A stretch of DNA of 64,000 nt from Planctomycetota bacterium. GTDB lineage: Bacteria; Planctomycetota; OFTM77. A program made the translations under genes and the position numbers. Shown piece by piece: positions 50,281 to 58,750 of this stretch (positions within the stretch are counted from its first letter, which is position 1; each line of letters begins with the position of its first letter). The DNA lies in the NCBI GenBank assembly GCA_029260795.1, contig JAJDCO010000128.1, positions 124,001 through 188,000 of the forward strand, written 5' to 3'. A model generated the notes under the pieces. The model saw only the letters and a list, made by a program, of their open reading frames with translations, was not told the origin of the DNA and ran no database searches.

Positions 50281-51177
50281 TCAGGTCTTTCGCGCGACCG
50301 TCGGCGTCGCCGAATCGGCCACCGGAATCTCGTCGTCCGCGAAGTTGACGACCTCGACCCGGTTGAGGGCGTCGATCATCACCAGCAAGTTCATCAGGCC
50401 CGCGACGGCCACGAAGAGCAACCCGACCTCGAGCAGCCGGGGGTCCACCGACTCGTCGACTCGGATCCCTTCCGTCGCAACGCCACCGATCAACGTGGGC
50501 AGCCCCAGGAAAATGGTCGCCAAGAAGTAGTACGGGAACCTCTGCCGATCGATGTCACAGCCCTGACCCAAGATCACGCCGGCGATGAACGTCCCGAGGA
50601 CCAACGCTCCGAGGAACAGGCCCTTCGTTCGATATCCGGCATAGAGATGGCCGGCGCCCGGCAGCAGCCAGCTCAGCAGCACCGCGAAGAAGGGATCCCG
50701 CTTCTTGCTCGGCCCGGTGAGGCGTCCCGACCGATCGCCCGCGATCAAGACGACATCGGCGATCGCGATCAGGTTGAGGATACCCGCCATCGCGGACAGG
50801 ATCATTCCGATCGTCAGACCTGCCACGAGCACGGCCGGCTCGAGCCGAGGTTGCCCGAAGGAATCGAAATCGAGGCTTCCGTACGAAAAGATCGTCGCCA
50901 GGCCGTTGAAGGACTCGGGAACGGCGGCGAGAGGCCCCAGCACGTCGGAAGACAACCCGATGCCTCGGATGCGGATGTCGAACCCCATCTGCTGGTTCGC
51001 CACCAGCGACCATTTCCCGCTCAGTGCCAGTCCGCTGAAGAAGAGAGTGGTCACGGTCCCGAAGACGATCAGCGCTCGCTTTCGATCGCCCAACACGAAA
51101 TGCCCCAGCCCTGGAATGAGCCAGGCCAGGATACCCGCCAGCCAGGAGGGCAGTTTCTTCGGGATCGTCTGGGTCAT
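50281..51177 (-). CDS. Polytopic membrane protein with duplicated PGLGH/PGAGH motif (DUF6677-like)
   Basis: The 298-residue protein has about seven helices and two related modules. Each starts with a helix followed by a Pro-Gly-x-Gly-His turn: LAWLIPGLGHFVLGDRKRA (near 18-36) and LSWLLPGAGHLYAGYRTKG (near 165-185). This resembles the DUF6677 type and the TM2-domain PGxGxFYxGR motif. The function is unknown. It is followed closely by the 60-residue two-helix protein. Assignment to the named family is from motif memory and should be treated as tentative. Confidence 0.72.
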   Translation of the reverse strand: MTQTIPKKLPSWLAGILAWLIPGLGHFVLGDRKRALIVFGTVTTLFFSGLALSGKWSLVANQQMGFDIRIRGIGLSSDVLGPLAAVPESFNGLATIFSYGSLDFDSFGQPRLEPAVLVAGLTIGMILSAMAGILNLIAIADVVLIAGDRSGRLTGPSKKRDPFFAVLLSWLLPGAGHLYAGYRTKGLFLGALVLGTFIAGVILGQGCDIDRQRFPYYFLATIFLGLPTLIGGVATEGIRVDESVDPRLLEVGLLFVAVAGLMNLLVMIDALNRVEVVNFADDEIPVADSATPTVARKT

Positions 51178-51357
51178 GGGTTCTCGTCAGGTGCACGCCG
51201 TCGAGTCTTGCAAGCGGTCCGCTTTATACCGGACCGGCCGAAGACCGTCCAATCGCTTCGAACGCCGGGCCTCGTCGAAGTCGGGCGGTGCCCTGGTGAG
51301 GACAGCTCGCTACAATCGCCGCCGCGTCGTCTTGATCGCGGGTCGAGGAGATTCCGG

Positions 51358-51762
51358 GTGCCTCACGAGGTCCAGGTCCGAGTTCGTTACGAGGAGACCG
51401 ACCAGATGGGTGTGGTTTACCACTCGAAGTATCTCCATTTCTTCGAGCTTGGCCGCACCGAGGCGATGCGAGCGGCAGGCATGCGGTACCGCGATCTCGA
51501 GGACGAGGGCGTCTTTCTCGCAGTCAGCGAGGTCGGCGTCCGGTATCTCGCATCCGCGCGCTACGACGATCTTCTGACCGTTCGCAGCCGCATCACCGCC
51601 GTGGGCAAGGCTCGCCTCCGATTCGATTACGAGGTCGCGATCGAAGACGGCGCGCCGCTGGTGACGGGTCACACGATGCTCGCCTGCGTCGACGAGAACA
51701 ACCGTCCCCGTCGGCTTCCGCCGCGCGTCCTCGAGCTGGCTCGATCGCAGCTCGAAGTCTGA
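51358..51762 (+). CDS. YbgC/4-hydroxybenzoyl-CoA thioesterase-family acyl-CoA thioesterase
   Basis: The start is read as GTG 51358, placed 6 nt after GAGGAG; no ATG fits. The 134-residue protein is a single hotdog domain. YEETDQMGVVYHSKYLHFFE contains the catalytic Asp of the YbgC type, and ARYDDLLTVRSRI and LVTGHTMLACVDENNRPRR complete the fold. Such enzymes hydrolyse short- to medium-chain or aromatic acyl-CoA. In many bacteria YbgC is linked to the Tol-Pal operon, but no tol genes are here. TACAAT at 51311-51316 is a possible -10 box. Confidence 0.9.
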   Translation: MPHEVQVRVRYEETDQMGVVYHSKYLHFFELGRTEAMRAAGMRYRDLEDEGVFLAVSEVGVRYLASARYDDLLTVRSRITAVGKARLRFDYEVAIEDGAPLVTGHTMLACVDENNRPRRLPPRVLELARSQLEV

Positions 51763-51766
51763 GGCC

Positions 51767-52009
51767 TCAGCCGAAGAGCCCGAAAAAGCGGCGCCTCTCC
51801 TTGGGCGGGATCGACGATGCCGGCGGATCGAAGCTCGGAAGCGAGATCTCCGAGCGCAAGCCGGGATAGGCGTCCAGCAAGACGCGCAGCTGAGCGCTAC
51901 ACGACTCGCAGAACGTCAGCTCGTCCCAGACGGTCGCGCGATGCTCGAGAACTGCTTCGTATCCGATACCCTGGCGGCACTTGGCACAGTTTCGTCGCGT
52001 GTATTCCAT
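51767..52009 (-). CDS. Small zinc-ribbon protein
   Basis: The 80-residue protein has two Cys pairs, NCAKCRQG near residues 8-11 and FCESCSAQ near 34-37, which should bind one zinc ion. The C-terminal part is Pro-rich and basic, ending KERRRFFGLFG. It is convergent with the thioesterase gene, 4 bp apart. Function unknown; nucleic-acid or protein binding is possible. Confidence 0.75.
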   Translation of the reverse strand: MEYTRRNCAKCRQGIGYEAVLEHRATVWDELTFCESCSAQLRVLLDAYPGLRSEISLPSFDPPASSIPPKERRRFFGLFG

Positions 52010-52486
52010 GGTCGGTCGGCTCCCGGTTGAATCGCGACGAGCCTGCCCTCATCCGCTCCACGGGGCGAGGCATCGCCGAGACAGCTCTCTCCGGATGCAG
52101 CTATCGGCAGGAAGCGCCAAAACCTTGAAGACCTCACCCCTCCGAACGGCGCCACGGGCTTGGCCTAACGATCGGTTCGGCTGTCTGCTGGTGGTGGGGA
52201 ACGTGAGCTCCATGCCCCCGCCTCATCCGATCGGTGGGATGCGGTGCTTCTCGGTCTCCTCAGGAAGATCACCCACAACTTGGCGGCAGAAAAACCTTTA
52301 TGCCCCGGGGAGCCGGTGAGGACCCGCGAGGACCGATCGCCTTTTTTCTGTGGCGGCCCCCATGCGTTTGTGGAAGATTTTGCGGAAAGGTTCGACGACT
52401 GGCTCGCGTCGAAGCGCTCGCAACCCGGGATCACGACACGGTCCGGCGCAACGGCTGCCGGGCGATTCATGACTTTTGAGGGAAAC
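52010..52486. other. Divergent intergenic region, 477 bp
   Basis: This separates the zinc-ribbon gene from the HEAT lipoprotein gene. It includes an AAAAACCTTTA tract near 52290 and a T6 run near 52343, making it AT-richer than the surroundings. No gene or firm promoter was identified. Confidence 0.5.
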
Positions 52487-53440
52487 ATGATCCAGCGCCG
52501 GTGGCTCTACCTGGCACTCGTCACGGCGATCCTGACGACGAGCATGGCTTGCAGCTCCACAGAGGAGAGCGAGTCGAACGAAGACGCGCCGAACGGGGAC
52601 TCGGATCCGTTTCGCTTCTCGTCGTCGGACGAGCCGGTCAACGATGCGGACGTCTTCGACTGGTTCGGTCGGCATTTGAACTCGTGGGACGCCCTGGCCA
52701 ATCTGGCCGATCAGGAAGGTGACGTTCGTCGCCAGCGCGTCGAGCTGGAGAAGAAGCTCGGCTTCCAGGCGCAGCGACATCGCGAAACTCTGGTTGCGGC
52801 ATTGCGCAGCGGCTCACCCTGGCAACAGACGATCTCGGCGGCTGCTTTGGGCTTCCTTCCGAGCGACGAAGAGAGCCGCGAGCTCCTGCCTCTTCTCATC
52901 GATACGATGCAGAATTCGAGTGACGAGCGAGTCATCGGCAACGTCCTGATGTCCCTCGCGAACATCGCCTCGGAAGACACGCCGCTCGACCCGCTGCTCG
53001 ACAAGATGCTGAAGTATCCGAGCCAGACGGTTCGACGCAACGCGGCCGCGGCCCTGGTCGCCCTGGCCAACCCGCAGCTCGAGTCCCAGCTGGGTCGGCA
53101 GATGATGATTGCCCTCGAGGACGACGACGAGGTCGTCCGTGCGTTGGCAGCGCAGGCACTGGGCGAGCTTCGCAGCAACATCGCCGTCGGCAACCTGATC
53201 CACAAGCTGAATGACGGCTTTGCCATCGTTCAACGCGAGGCGGCCATTGCCCTGGGCACGATCGCGAATCCCCTTGCGGTCGAGCCGCTCATCGAAAAGC
53301 TCAGCTCGGGCGATCCCGAGGTGCAGAATGCCGCTCTGATGGCGCTGGAGGAGATCTCCGGTGGGCTCAAGCTCGAAACGAAAGAGGCGTGGCTTCAGTG
53401 GTGGGATCGAGAACGACCGCGCATGATGAAGACCCAGTAG
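52487..53440 (+). CDS. HEAT-repeat lipoprotein
   Basis: Start at ATG 52487 (upstream in-frame codons have no signal sequence); the 317-residue product has the lipobox SMACSS. After an acidic linker, residues about 80-300 form HEAT repeats: SPWQQTISAAALGFLP, SQTVRRNAAAALVALANPQ, DEVVRALAAQALGEL, FAIVQREAAIALGTIANP and DPEVQNAALMALEEISG. It is likely tethered in the periplasm as a protein-binding scaffold. It is followed by another envelope protein gene at 76 bp. Confidence 0.85.
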   Translation: MIQRRWLYLALVTAILTTSMACSSTEESESNEDAPNGDSDPFRFSSSDEPVNDADVFDWFGRHLNSWDALANLADQEGDVRRQRVELEKKLGFQAQRHRETLVAALRSGSPWQQTISAAALGFLPSDEESRELLPLLIDTMQNSSDERVIGNVLMSLANIASEDTPLDPLLDKMLKYPSQTVRRNAAAALVALANPQLESQLGRQMMIALEDDDEVVRALAAQALGELRSNIAVGNLIHKLNDGFAIVQREAAIALGTIANPLAVEPLIEKLSSGDPEVQNAALMALEEISGGLKLETKEAWLQWWDRERPRMMKTQ

Positions 53441-53516
53441 GCGAACCGAAAGCCGGCGCGATCCGTGGCAAAGGCCGACTCGATCGACCTTCGCCCGAAT
53501 CTCCCCGAGGTCGACC

Positions 53517-54260
53517 GTGATCTCCCGCCGACACGCGAGCTCGGCTTCTCTATGCCTCGTCTGTATTCTGCTCTCGGGCTGTCTCGAGTATGACGAGGTC
53601 ATCGTTCTCCACGGCGATGGCACTGGCTACATCGACGTGCGTTACGACGTCCCGCGCGCGCTCTTGATCGCCGATTGGCTGATGCCCGGCGAGGACGTCG
53701 CTCTGCCCATCGAACGGTCCGCCATCCTCGAGATGCTCGAAGACGACGGGCTAACCGTCGAGAACCTCCGGCTGGCGAGTACGCGGACCGGAACGCGGGT
53801 CAGCCTTCGCATCGTCTTTGAAGACCTGCAGGCCTTTTTCGAAGTCGACGTCATCCCCAACCAGACCTTCGACTTCGAGGTCAATGACGAGAGCAATTGG
53901 GAGATCCGGCGGGCCCTGGTCGGAATCGGCGAGTTCCGCGAGCGCGCGATCGCCGCGGGCACTCCGCCCAGTCTGATTTGCAGCCTGCTCGCCGGAGGCT
54001 ATCTCCGCTTCCGTGTCCGATCCGAGATCCCCATCATCGCCTGCGATTCCTCCGACTGGCAAGCTGATCGAGCCGAGTGGCTCTTTCCCCTCGTGAGCCT
54101 CCCTCGAGACGTCGTCATGGAAGCGACTCTCGAGAACCCCCTTCCGCTCGCCAACCTCATGATGGTCGTCGGAGGCACTTTCGCCGGGATCGCGGTTCTC
54201 GTCTGGCTCGCCTGGCAGCGCCGACTTCGACGCCGCTCGTCCTTCGAGAGGGCCGCCTGA
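53517..54260 (+). CDS. Lipoprotein with C-terminal membrane helix, LppM-like layout
   Basis: The 247-residue product has the lipobox CILLSGC. A mixed beta domain begins YDEVIVLHGDGTGYIDVRYD. One C-terminal transmembrane helix (NLMMVVGGTFAGIAVLVWLAW) is followed by a basic tail. The lipid anchor plus terminal helix recalls LppM-type proteins of actinobacteria, though similarity is only in layout. If both anchors are used, the protein sits at the inner membrane. Function unknown. Confidence 0.75.
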   Translation: MISRRHASSASLCLVCILLSGCLEYDEVIVLHGDGTGYIDVRYDVPRALLIADWLMPGEDVALPIERSAILEMLEDDGLTVENLRLASTRTGTRVSLRIVFEDLQAFFEVDVIPNQTFDFEVNDESNWEIRRALVGIGEFRERAIAAGTPPSLICSLLAGGYLRFRVRSEIPIIACDSSDWQADRAEWLFPLVSLPRDVVMEATLENPLPLANLMMVVGGTFAGIAVLVWLAWQRRLRRRSSFERAA

Positions 54261-54641
54261 CTGTCTCCCGATGGAGTCGGAGAGCCCACCGACTCGGCGA
54301 GCCGAGCGCGGCACGAGCCACCCGCGTCAGGTGGGCCACGAATTCGGGCGGGTCGAGGATTTGAGTCGGCAGGCCATCCTCTGCTAGGATCAGAGGCGTT
54401 GAGATGTCGCCAATTCGTATCGGATGACCGGACCGACTCTCGGAGTCGTGGTGAAGCGTGAGCGCCGATCGCCTGTTCAGGATCGGGATCTTCGCCGCGG
54501 CATTGCGGTTGCTCGCACCTCGCGGGTTCCACCCACTCGGCAGATCGATTTCGGCAGCCGGGCGGATTCGACCGAAAAAGAACAGCGTGGTCTTCCTCGC
54601 CCCCCCAGGCAGGCCACGATCGCACACAGAGGAGGCCGACC
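54261..54641. other. Intergenic region, 381 bp, with several hairpins
   Basis: Contains GAGTCGG-N8-CCGACTC soon after the upstream stop codon, CTCGGC-GA-GCCGAG, and CCTCTG-N7-CAGAGG overlapping the promoter candidate at 54361-54390. No gene was recognised. Confidence 0.45.
54361..54390 (+). promoter_or_regulatory. Promoter candidate upstream of the low-complexity TPR gene
   Basis: TTGAGT (54361-54366), an 18-nt spacer and TAGGAT (54385-54390). The -10 box lies inside a small CCTCTG/CAGAGG inverted repeat that could be an operator. The leader would be about 245 nt. Confidence 0.35.
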
Positions 54642-56993
54642 ATGAGTTGGCAGGCACGACTGACGAGCTCGATGCGCCGAAGCGCGCTCCTGACGCTGAT
54701 CCCACTGGCAGCGTTGCTGCTGTTCGGATTCGCACGCGAATCAACCGCCCAGCGACGGACTCCGAGGTCCCAACCCTCGACCTCGCCGACACGCAGCGCT
54801 CGCCCCGCCTCACGCCCCACTCGTTCGGTGCGGCCCCCCACTCGTTCGGTGCGGCCCCCCACCCGTTCGGTGCGGCCCCCCACCCGTTCCACGCCGATCC
54901 GTTCGGCACGGCCGCAGTCGCAGAGCCGAGCCTTGCCGACTCGGTCCTCCTCCCGCGCGACTCCGATTCGGACGATCCCGACTCGTCAGCAGGCGTCCCC
55001 TCGATCCACGCCGACCCGATCTTCCTCTCGATTCACACCGACCCGACAGCAAGCGACTCCTCGCTCCACTCCGACGCGTCAGCAGGCGACCCCTCGCTCC
55101 ATACCGACGCGGTCTCCGGCACGAACGACGCCGACCCGCACTCCGACTCAGACTCGGCGCCCCGCTCCCAGTCGAATGACCACGCCGCAGCGCACTCCTC
55201 CGAGCCGCGTGACTCCGACACCGCGTGAGATTCATCGCACCCAGACTCCGTCTGCGCGCGGCGTGCCCTCGGGCCCGAGCGGGAACGCGGATCGCTCCGG
55301 ACCATCCGGGCGAACCCTGACACCTTCGGTGCGGAGTCCTTCCAGCGGACGGATCACGCCACCCCCGAGTGGGCGAGGCGGGACCAGTGGAGGTTCACGA
55401 GGCGGGAGCGGAGGCGGTCCCAGCGCAGGTCGTCGAGATCAGACCGGCTCCGGAGGCTCTCTCCGCCGCAACTCGCCTTCCTTCGTTCCAACGCGACCCG
55501 GCGGGAATGAAGGCGGGGGCAGCCGTGGTGGCGGAGACGCCGGCCGAGGCGGTGGCAACGGCTCCGGTGGACGGGACGGAAGCTCCGGTCCTTCACTTTC
55601 GGAGCCTTCGTTGCGACGCGGCGCAGCCGATCGAAGCGATCTTCCGGCCGGGAATCGCGGTGGCGGTGGCGGCACGGATCCGGGCGGACAGCCGGGCGGT
55701 GGTCGCGGCGACGGAGCGCCTCCGGGCAACGGCGGCAATGGAAATGGTAACGGAAACGGTGGCGGCGGAAACAACGGCGGCCCGGGAATCATCACGGCCC
55801 CCGTGAAAGGTCGCGCGGTCGGAAAGTCCATCGATGCGGACATTCGCCACCCCGGTGGTGACTCGGGAGATACGTCTCCTCCGATCGTTCCAGGACCCGG
55901 TCAAAAGGGCGTCCGCGGTCTGGAGCCGGTGCCGGGCGGTGGCTCGGGAGGCGGATACGGCGACGACGGCCGCTACGACTATCCGTACGAGCCGCCAGGC
56001 GGTCGCTACGGCGACGATGGCGGCTATGACACCGACCACTACTGGCACAACCGTTACGGCAACTGGGGCTGGTGGTACGGACCCGTCGGCTACACCTGGT
56101 CTCCGAACTACTGGAACTACTCCTGGTACTCGCCTTGGTGCTTCCCGTACAGCGGCCTGACCTCCGGGTTCTGGTTCGGCTACCACTCGTGGTACGGACG
56201 CTCCTACTTCTCGTTCTGGAGCTTGCGCTCGTCGTACTACTACAGCGGCTGGTGCTCTCCCTACAGCGCCTTCTACTACACGGGTTACAACTACTACTAC
56301 CGGCCCACCATCACCTACAGCTCGCTATCCGGTTGCCGCGGCGGCTATGACGAGTTTCATGCACTCTACGGAAGCTACGTCGACTACCGCTGCTGCTCAA
56401 GCGACGTGACCGTGTACGTCACTGGGGACGCGACCGCGTCATCTCCGGACTCCTCGGTCGTCGTGGTCGATGCTGGCGCGACGGAGTCCGTCGAGGAAGC
56501 TGCGGAGCCTGCCGAGTCCGCGGCAGACCTCGATACCGACAGCTTGCTCCGCTTGGGCGACTACCACTTCCGTGAGCGAGAGTACGATCGGGCGGTAGAG
56601 TTCTACACACAGGCACTCGACCGCCTGCCGACGGATCCGACGGTCCGACTGGCTCTCGGTGACGCGTTGTATGCGTTGGGCGATTATCACTATGCGTCGT
56701 ACATGATTCGTCAGGCACTCGACATCGACACGACCTGGGTAAGCCGGTCGGTCGACAAACGCGAGTTCTACGAGGACCCGGCCGACTTCGAACGGCAGCT
56801 CCGCCGGCTCGAGCGCTACGTCGAGTCCCATCCGTTCGATGAGGCCGCGCTCTTCTTGCTCGGCTACAACTACCATGCGACCGGTCAACCCGTCCTAGCG
56901 AAGGACTACTTCCTACGCGTGAGAGTCATCAATGCCGAGGCAGCCTACGTGACGCCTTTCCTCGAGGCCGTCCGCCGCGACAGGGACGACTAG
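54642..56993 (+). CDS. Exported low-complexity protein (Arg/Thr/Pro, Gly, Tyr/Trp blocks) with C-terminal TPRs
   Basis: The 783-residue protein has a signal peptide ending ESTAQ. Block 1 (about 38-230) is Arg/Thr/Pro/Ser-rich, with a 7-residue repeat SVRPPTR and an 11-residue repeat TPTRQQATPRS. Block 2 (about 230-450) is Gly/Asn-rich. Block 3 (about 450-575) is packed with Tyr, Trp, Ser and Gly (YWNYSWYSPW, FWFGYHSWYGR). A folded C-terminal domain (about 600-783) has TPRs: DYHFREREYDRAVEFYTQAL and LGDALYALGDYHYASYMI. Block 3 resembles the YXX-rich Tyr/Trp domains of some secreted TPR proteins. It is probably envelope or matrix-associated; no enzyme motif. It ends at a strong terminator. Confidence 0.85.
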   Translation: MSWQARLTSSMRRSALLTLIPLAALLLFGFARESTAQRRTPRSQPSTSPTRSARPASRPTRSVRPPTRSVRPPTRSVRPPTRSTPIRSARPQSQSRALPTRSSSRATPIRTIPTRQQASPRSTPTRSSSRFTPTRQQATPRSTPTRQQATPRSIPTRSPARTTPTRTPTQTRRPAPSRMTTPQRTPPSRVTPTPREIHRTQTPSARGVPSGPSGNADRSGPSGRTLTPSVRSPSSGRITPPPSGRGGTSGGSRGGSGGGPSAGRRDQTGSGGSLRRNSPSFVPTRPGGNEGGGSRGGGDAGRGGGNGSGGRDGSSGPSLSEPSLRRGAADRSDLPAGNRGGGGGTDPGGQPGGGRGDGAPPGNGGNGNGNGNGGGGNNGGPGIITAPVKGRAVGKSIDADIRHPGGDSGDTSPPIVPGPGQKGVRGLEPVPGGGSGGGYGDDGRYDYPYEPPGGRYGDDGGYDTDHYWHNRYGNWGWWYGPVGYTWSPNYWNYSWYSPWCFPYSGLTSGFWFGYHSWYGRSYFSFWSLRSSYYYSGWCSPYSAFYYTGYNYYYRPTITYSSLSGCRGGYDEFHALYGSYVDYRCCSSDVTVYVTGDATASSPDSSVVVVDAGATESVEEAAEPAESAADLDTDSLLRLGDYHFREREYDRAVEFYTQALDRLPTDPTVRLALGDALYALGDYHYASYMIRQALDIDTTWVSRSVDKREFYEDPADFERQLRRLERYVESHPFDEAALFLLGYNYHATGQPVLAKDYFLRVRVINAEAAYVTPFLEAVRRDRDD
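54819..54890. repeat. 21-bp tandem repeat inside the low-complexity gene
   Basis: Three full 21-bp units (54819-54839, 54840-54860, 54861-54881) and a partial fourth encode TRSVRPP. The first two are identical and the third has one change. Such units can expand and contract by slippage. Confidence 0.85.
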
Positions 56994-57011
56994 GGTCAGA
57001 CTGCATTCCAC

Positions 57012-57041
57012 AGCGCGCTCGCCAACGCGAGCGCGCTTTTT
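57012..57041 (+). terminator. Rho-independent terminator after the low-complexity TPR gene
   Basis: AGCGCGCTCGC (57012-57022) pairs perfectly with GCGAGCGCGCT (57027-57037), loop CAAC, followed by a T5 run. It also lies just upstream of the glycosyltransferase-like start. Confidence 0.92.
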
Positions 57042-57063
57042 CGTTGGTTCTCGGAAGACCGCG

Positions 57064-57735
57064 ATGAAGACACGGCTCATCGTCTTCGCCAAGCAGCCGA
57101 TCCCCGGACAAGTGAAGACGCGGCTCCAAGGCGCTCTGACCCCTGCTCAAGCATCCCGGCTGTATGAGGCCTTTCTTCGAGATGTTCTGGCCGCATCGAC
57201 ACCCGGACCGAGCCATGACAGCGCGATTGCCTATTGGCCTCCGAGTGCCCGAAGCTGGTTCGAGTCAGCCCGACTTCCCGGGTTCGAGCTCTTGGCCCAG
57301 AGGGGCGATGGACTCGGCGAGCGGCTCCGCAACGCGTTTCTCGACAGCTTTGATGAGGGCTGGCCAGCAGTCGTCGTGCGAAACAGCGATAGTCCCGAGC
57401 TGCCGCACGCCGTCGTCGACGGCGCGTGCCGTGCGCTTCGCGATGACGACCTCGTCATCGGACCGGATCGCGGCGGAGGCTACTACCTCGTCGGAATGCG
57501 GCCGCCCTACCGCGAGATCTTCACCGGTGTGCCGATGGATTCGGCCAGCTCGCTGAAGGCGACGCTCGAGGCCGGGCACCGAGCCGGCCTCACCGCGACC
57601 TTGCTCGCCGAGCACCCCGACATCGACTTGCCGACCGATGTCGAATCACTGACCCGGCGACTGCGGCAGCACCCGGAGCGGGCTGCCGAAATCCCTCACA
57701 CGGCGCGTGCCCTCCGCGAGCTCGCGCTGCTTTGA
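57064..57735 (+). CDS. TIGR04282-like (DUF2064) nucleotidyl/glycosyl transferase
   Basis: The 223-residue protein has the family entry IVFAKQPIPGQVKTRL, the LAQRGDGLGERLRNA block and the metal-binding region read here as NSDSPELP, where most members have GSDxPxL. GPDRGGGYYLVGM is the next conserved block. The fold is GT-A. Members include the proposed arsenosugar-pathway glycosyltransferases and general DUF2064 proteins. The Gly-to-Asn change before the Asp is minor. Substrate unknown. The gene starts 23 nt after a terminator, so it must have its own promoter or rely on readthrough. Confidence 0.87.
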   Translation: MKTRLIVFAKQPIPGQVKTRLQGALTPAQASRLYEAFLRDVLAASTPGPSHDSAIAYWPPSARSWFESARLPGFELLAQRGDGLGERLRNAFLDSFDEGWPAVVVRNSDSPELPHAVVDGACRALRDDDLVIGPDRGGGYYLVGMRPPYREIFTGVPMDSASSLKATLEAGHRAGLTATLLAEHPDIDLPTDVESLTRRLRQHPERAAEIPHTARALRELALL

Positions 57736-57746
57736 GAGGTGTCGAG

Positions 57747-58019
57747 CTACTCGACGACGACGCCGTCTGCACCGTCGCGATTCCGACGGCGGTGCCAGAA
57801 CCCCCAACCGACGAGGCCCGACCCGACGAGGAAGAGCGTCCCGGGCTCAGGAACGGGCTCGTTCCCGCCCGGCCCATTCTGCGGCTCTTGGATCGCTCGC
57901 TCGGCGGCGGCTCGCCCTTCTTGGGGCGAAACGGACGGATCCACACCTTGGGCTGTCGTGAAGCGGCAGAGCAAGCAGAAGGCCACCACGATGAGCGTGA
58001 GGCTGCGGACGGGAAACAT
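57747..58019 (-). CDS. Minimal PEP-CTERM-sorted protein (90 aa)
   Basis: Start at ATG 58019, preceded by GGAGGAGA; the longer upstream frame lacks a signal sequence. The signal peptide (LTLIVVAFCLLCRFTTAQ) is followed by a mature part of only about 35 residues (AERAIQEPQNGPGGNE). A textbook PEP-CTERM signal ends the protein: VPEPGTLFLVGSGLVGWGFW then HRRRNR. Exosortase is expected to cut this tail and anchor or release the protein. The residues after the basic cluster (DGADGVVVE) are longer than in the usual tail. No exosortase gene is in the window. Confidence 0.85.
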   Translation of the reverse strand: MFPVRSLTLIVVAFCLLCRFTTAQGVDPSVSPQEGRAAAERAIQEPQNGPGGNEPVPEPGTLFLVGSGLVGWGFWHRRRNRDGADGVVVE

Positions 58020-58310
58020 ACAGGCTCTCTCCTCCGAACGCCCGGAACGGACGCCCGGCCGCGCAGACCCGTCTCCGAAGGAGCGGTTTTGGGTGTGTCG
58101 GCGCGAAACGGGATGGGATCTCAGAACACGCAACCAGGCAGACCCGTTCACCAGGTCGTGGTGCCGGAGCAAGCAGAGGCGGATCTGGAGGCGCGTGACT
58201 CAAAGGCTAAGTTGGCGACAGTCTATCGATCGAGCGCGACGAATGTCAACCCCAGAATCCCGTAACCATGGGGCTGCTGGCGTGATCACGGCAGCATTCA
58301 AGACCCGGGA

Positions 58311-58577
58311 TCACGCGGTGTCCCCGATCCCCAAGAGCCTGTCCAGGCGGCCGGAACGATCGAGCTGACGCAGCTCGTCGAATCCACCGACAAGCTCCTC
58401 GTCGATGAAGATTTGAGGGACTGTGAACATTCGAGTCTGCGCGATCAGCTCCGACCATTCCTCGGAGCCCTTACGGATCGGGATCTCCTGATACTCGACT
58501 TCCTTCGAGTCGAGGAGGGCCTTTGCGGCGTGGCAGTAGGGGCACCAAGCCGTGGTGTAGAGCTTGACGGAAGCCAT
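58311..58577 (-). CDS. grxC: Glutaredoxin (class I, CPYC)
   Basis: Start at ATG 58577 after AAGGA; 88 residues. The dithiol active site is Cys12-Pro-Tyr-Cys15 (TTAWCPYCHAAK). The cis-Pro loop reads FTVPQIFIDEE and the glutathione-binding GGFDEL follows. It reduces disulfides using glutathione in the cytosol. Glutathione use fits a Gram-negative-type organism. It lies divergent from rnpB. The symbol is assigned by the class (glutaredoxin 3-like); the orthologue could be named otherwise. Confidence 0.92.
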   Translation of the reverse strand: MASVKLYTTAWCPYCHAAKALLDSKEVEYQEIPIRKGSEEWSELIAQTRMFTVPQIFIDEELVGGFDELRQLDRSGRLDRLLGIGDTA

Positions 58578-58736
58578 GAAGTGAATCCTTCGGGGCGCCC
58601 CAACGGGCGCGGCTCGACCGGAGTCGCGTTGCAACGAGCGCCGTTGATAGCCGGTGGGAACGTCCACCGCAAACGCGGCCCACGTCACTTCAAGGATCGG
58701 AATGAGCCTCGTAACCCCTGAATGAGGCCGCTCTGC

Positions 58737-58742
58737 TATAAT
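58737..58742 (+). promoter_or_regulatory. -10 box (TATAAT) of rnpB
   Basis: A perfect TATAAT lies 8 nt before the inferred 5' end of the RNase P RNA. No TTGACA-like -35 box is evident at the usual distance. Confidence 0.6.
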
Positions 58743-58750
58743 CCCGCCCG

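Noticed and set aside
54458-55228. 256-aa plus-strand frame rich in FGAAPH and DADP repeats
   Set aside because: It lies in another frame of the signal-peptide-bearing low-complexity gene and only mirrors the 21-bp and 33-bp repeats. It has no ribosome site or signal that competes with the 54642 start.
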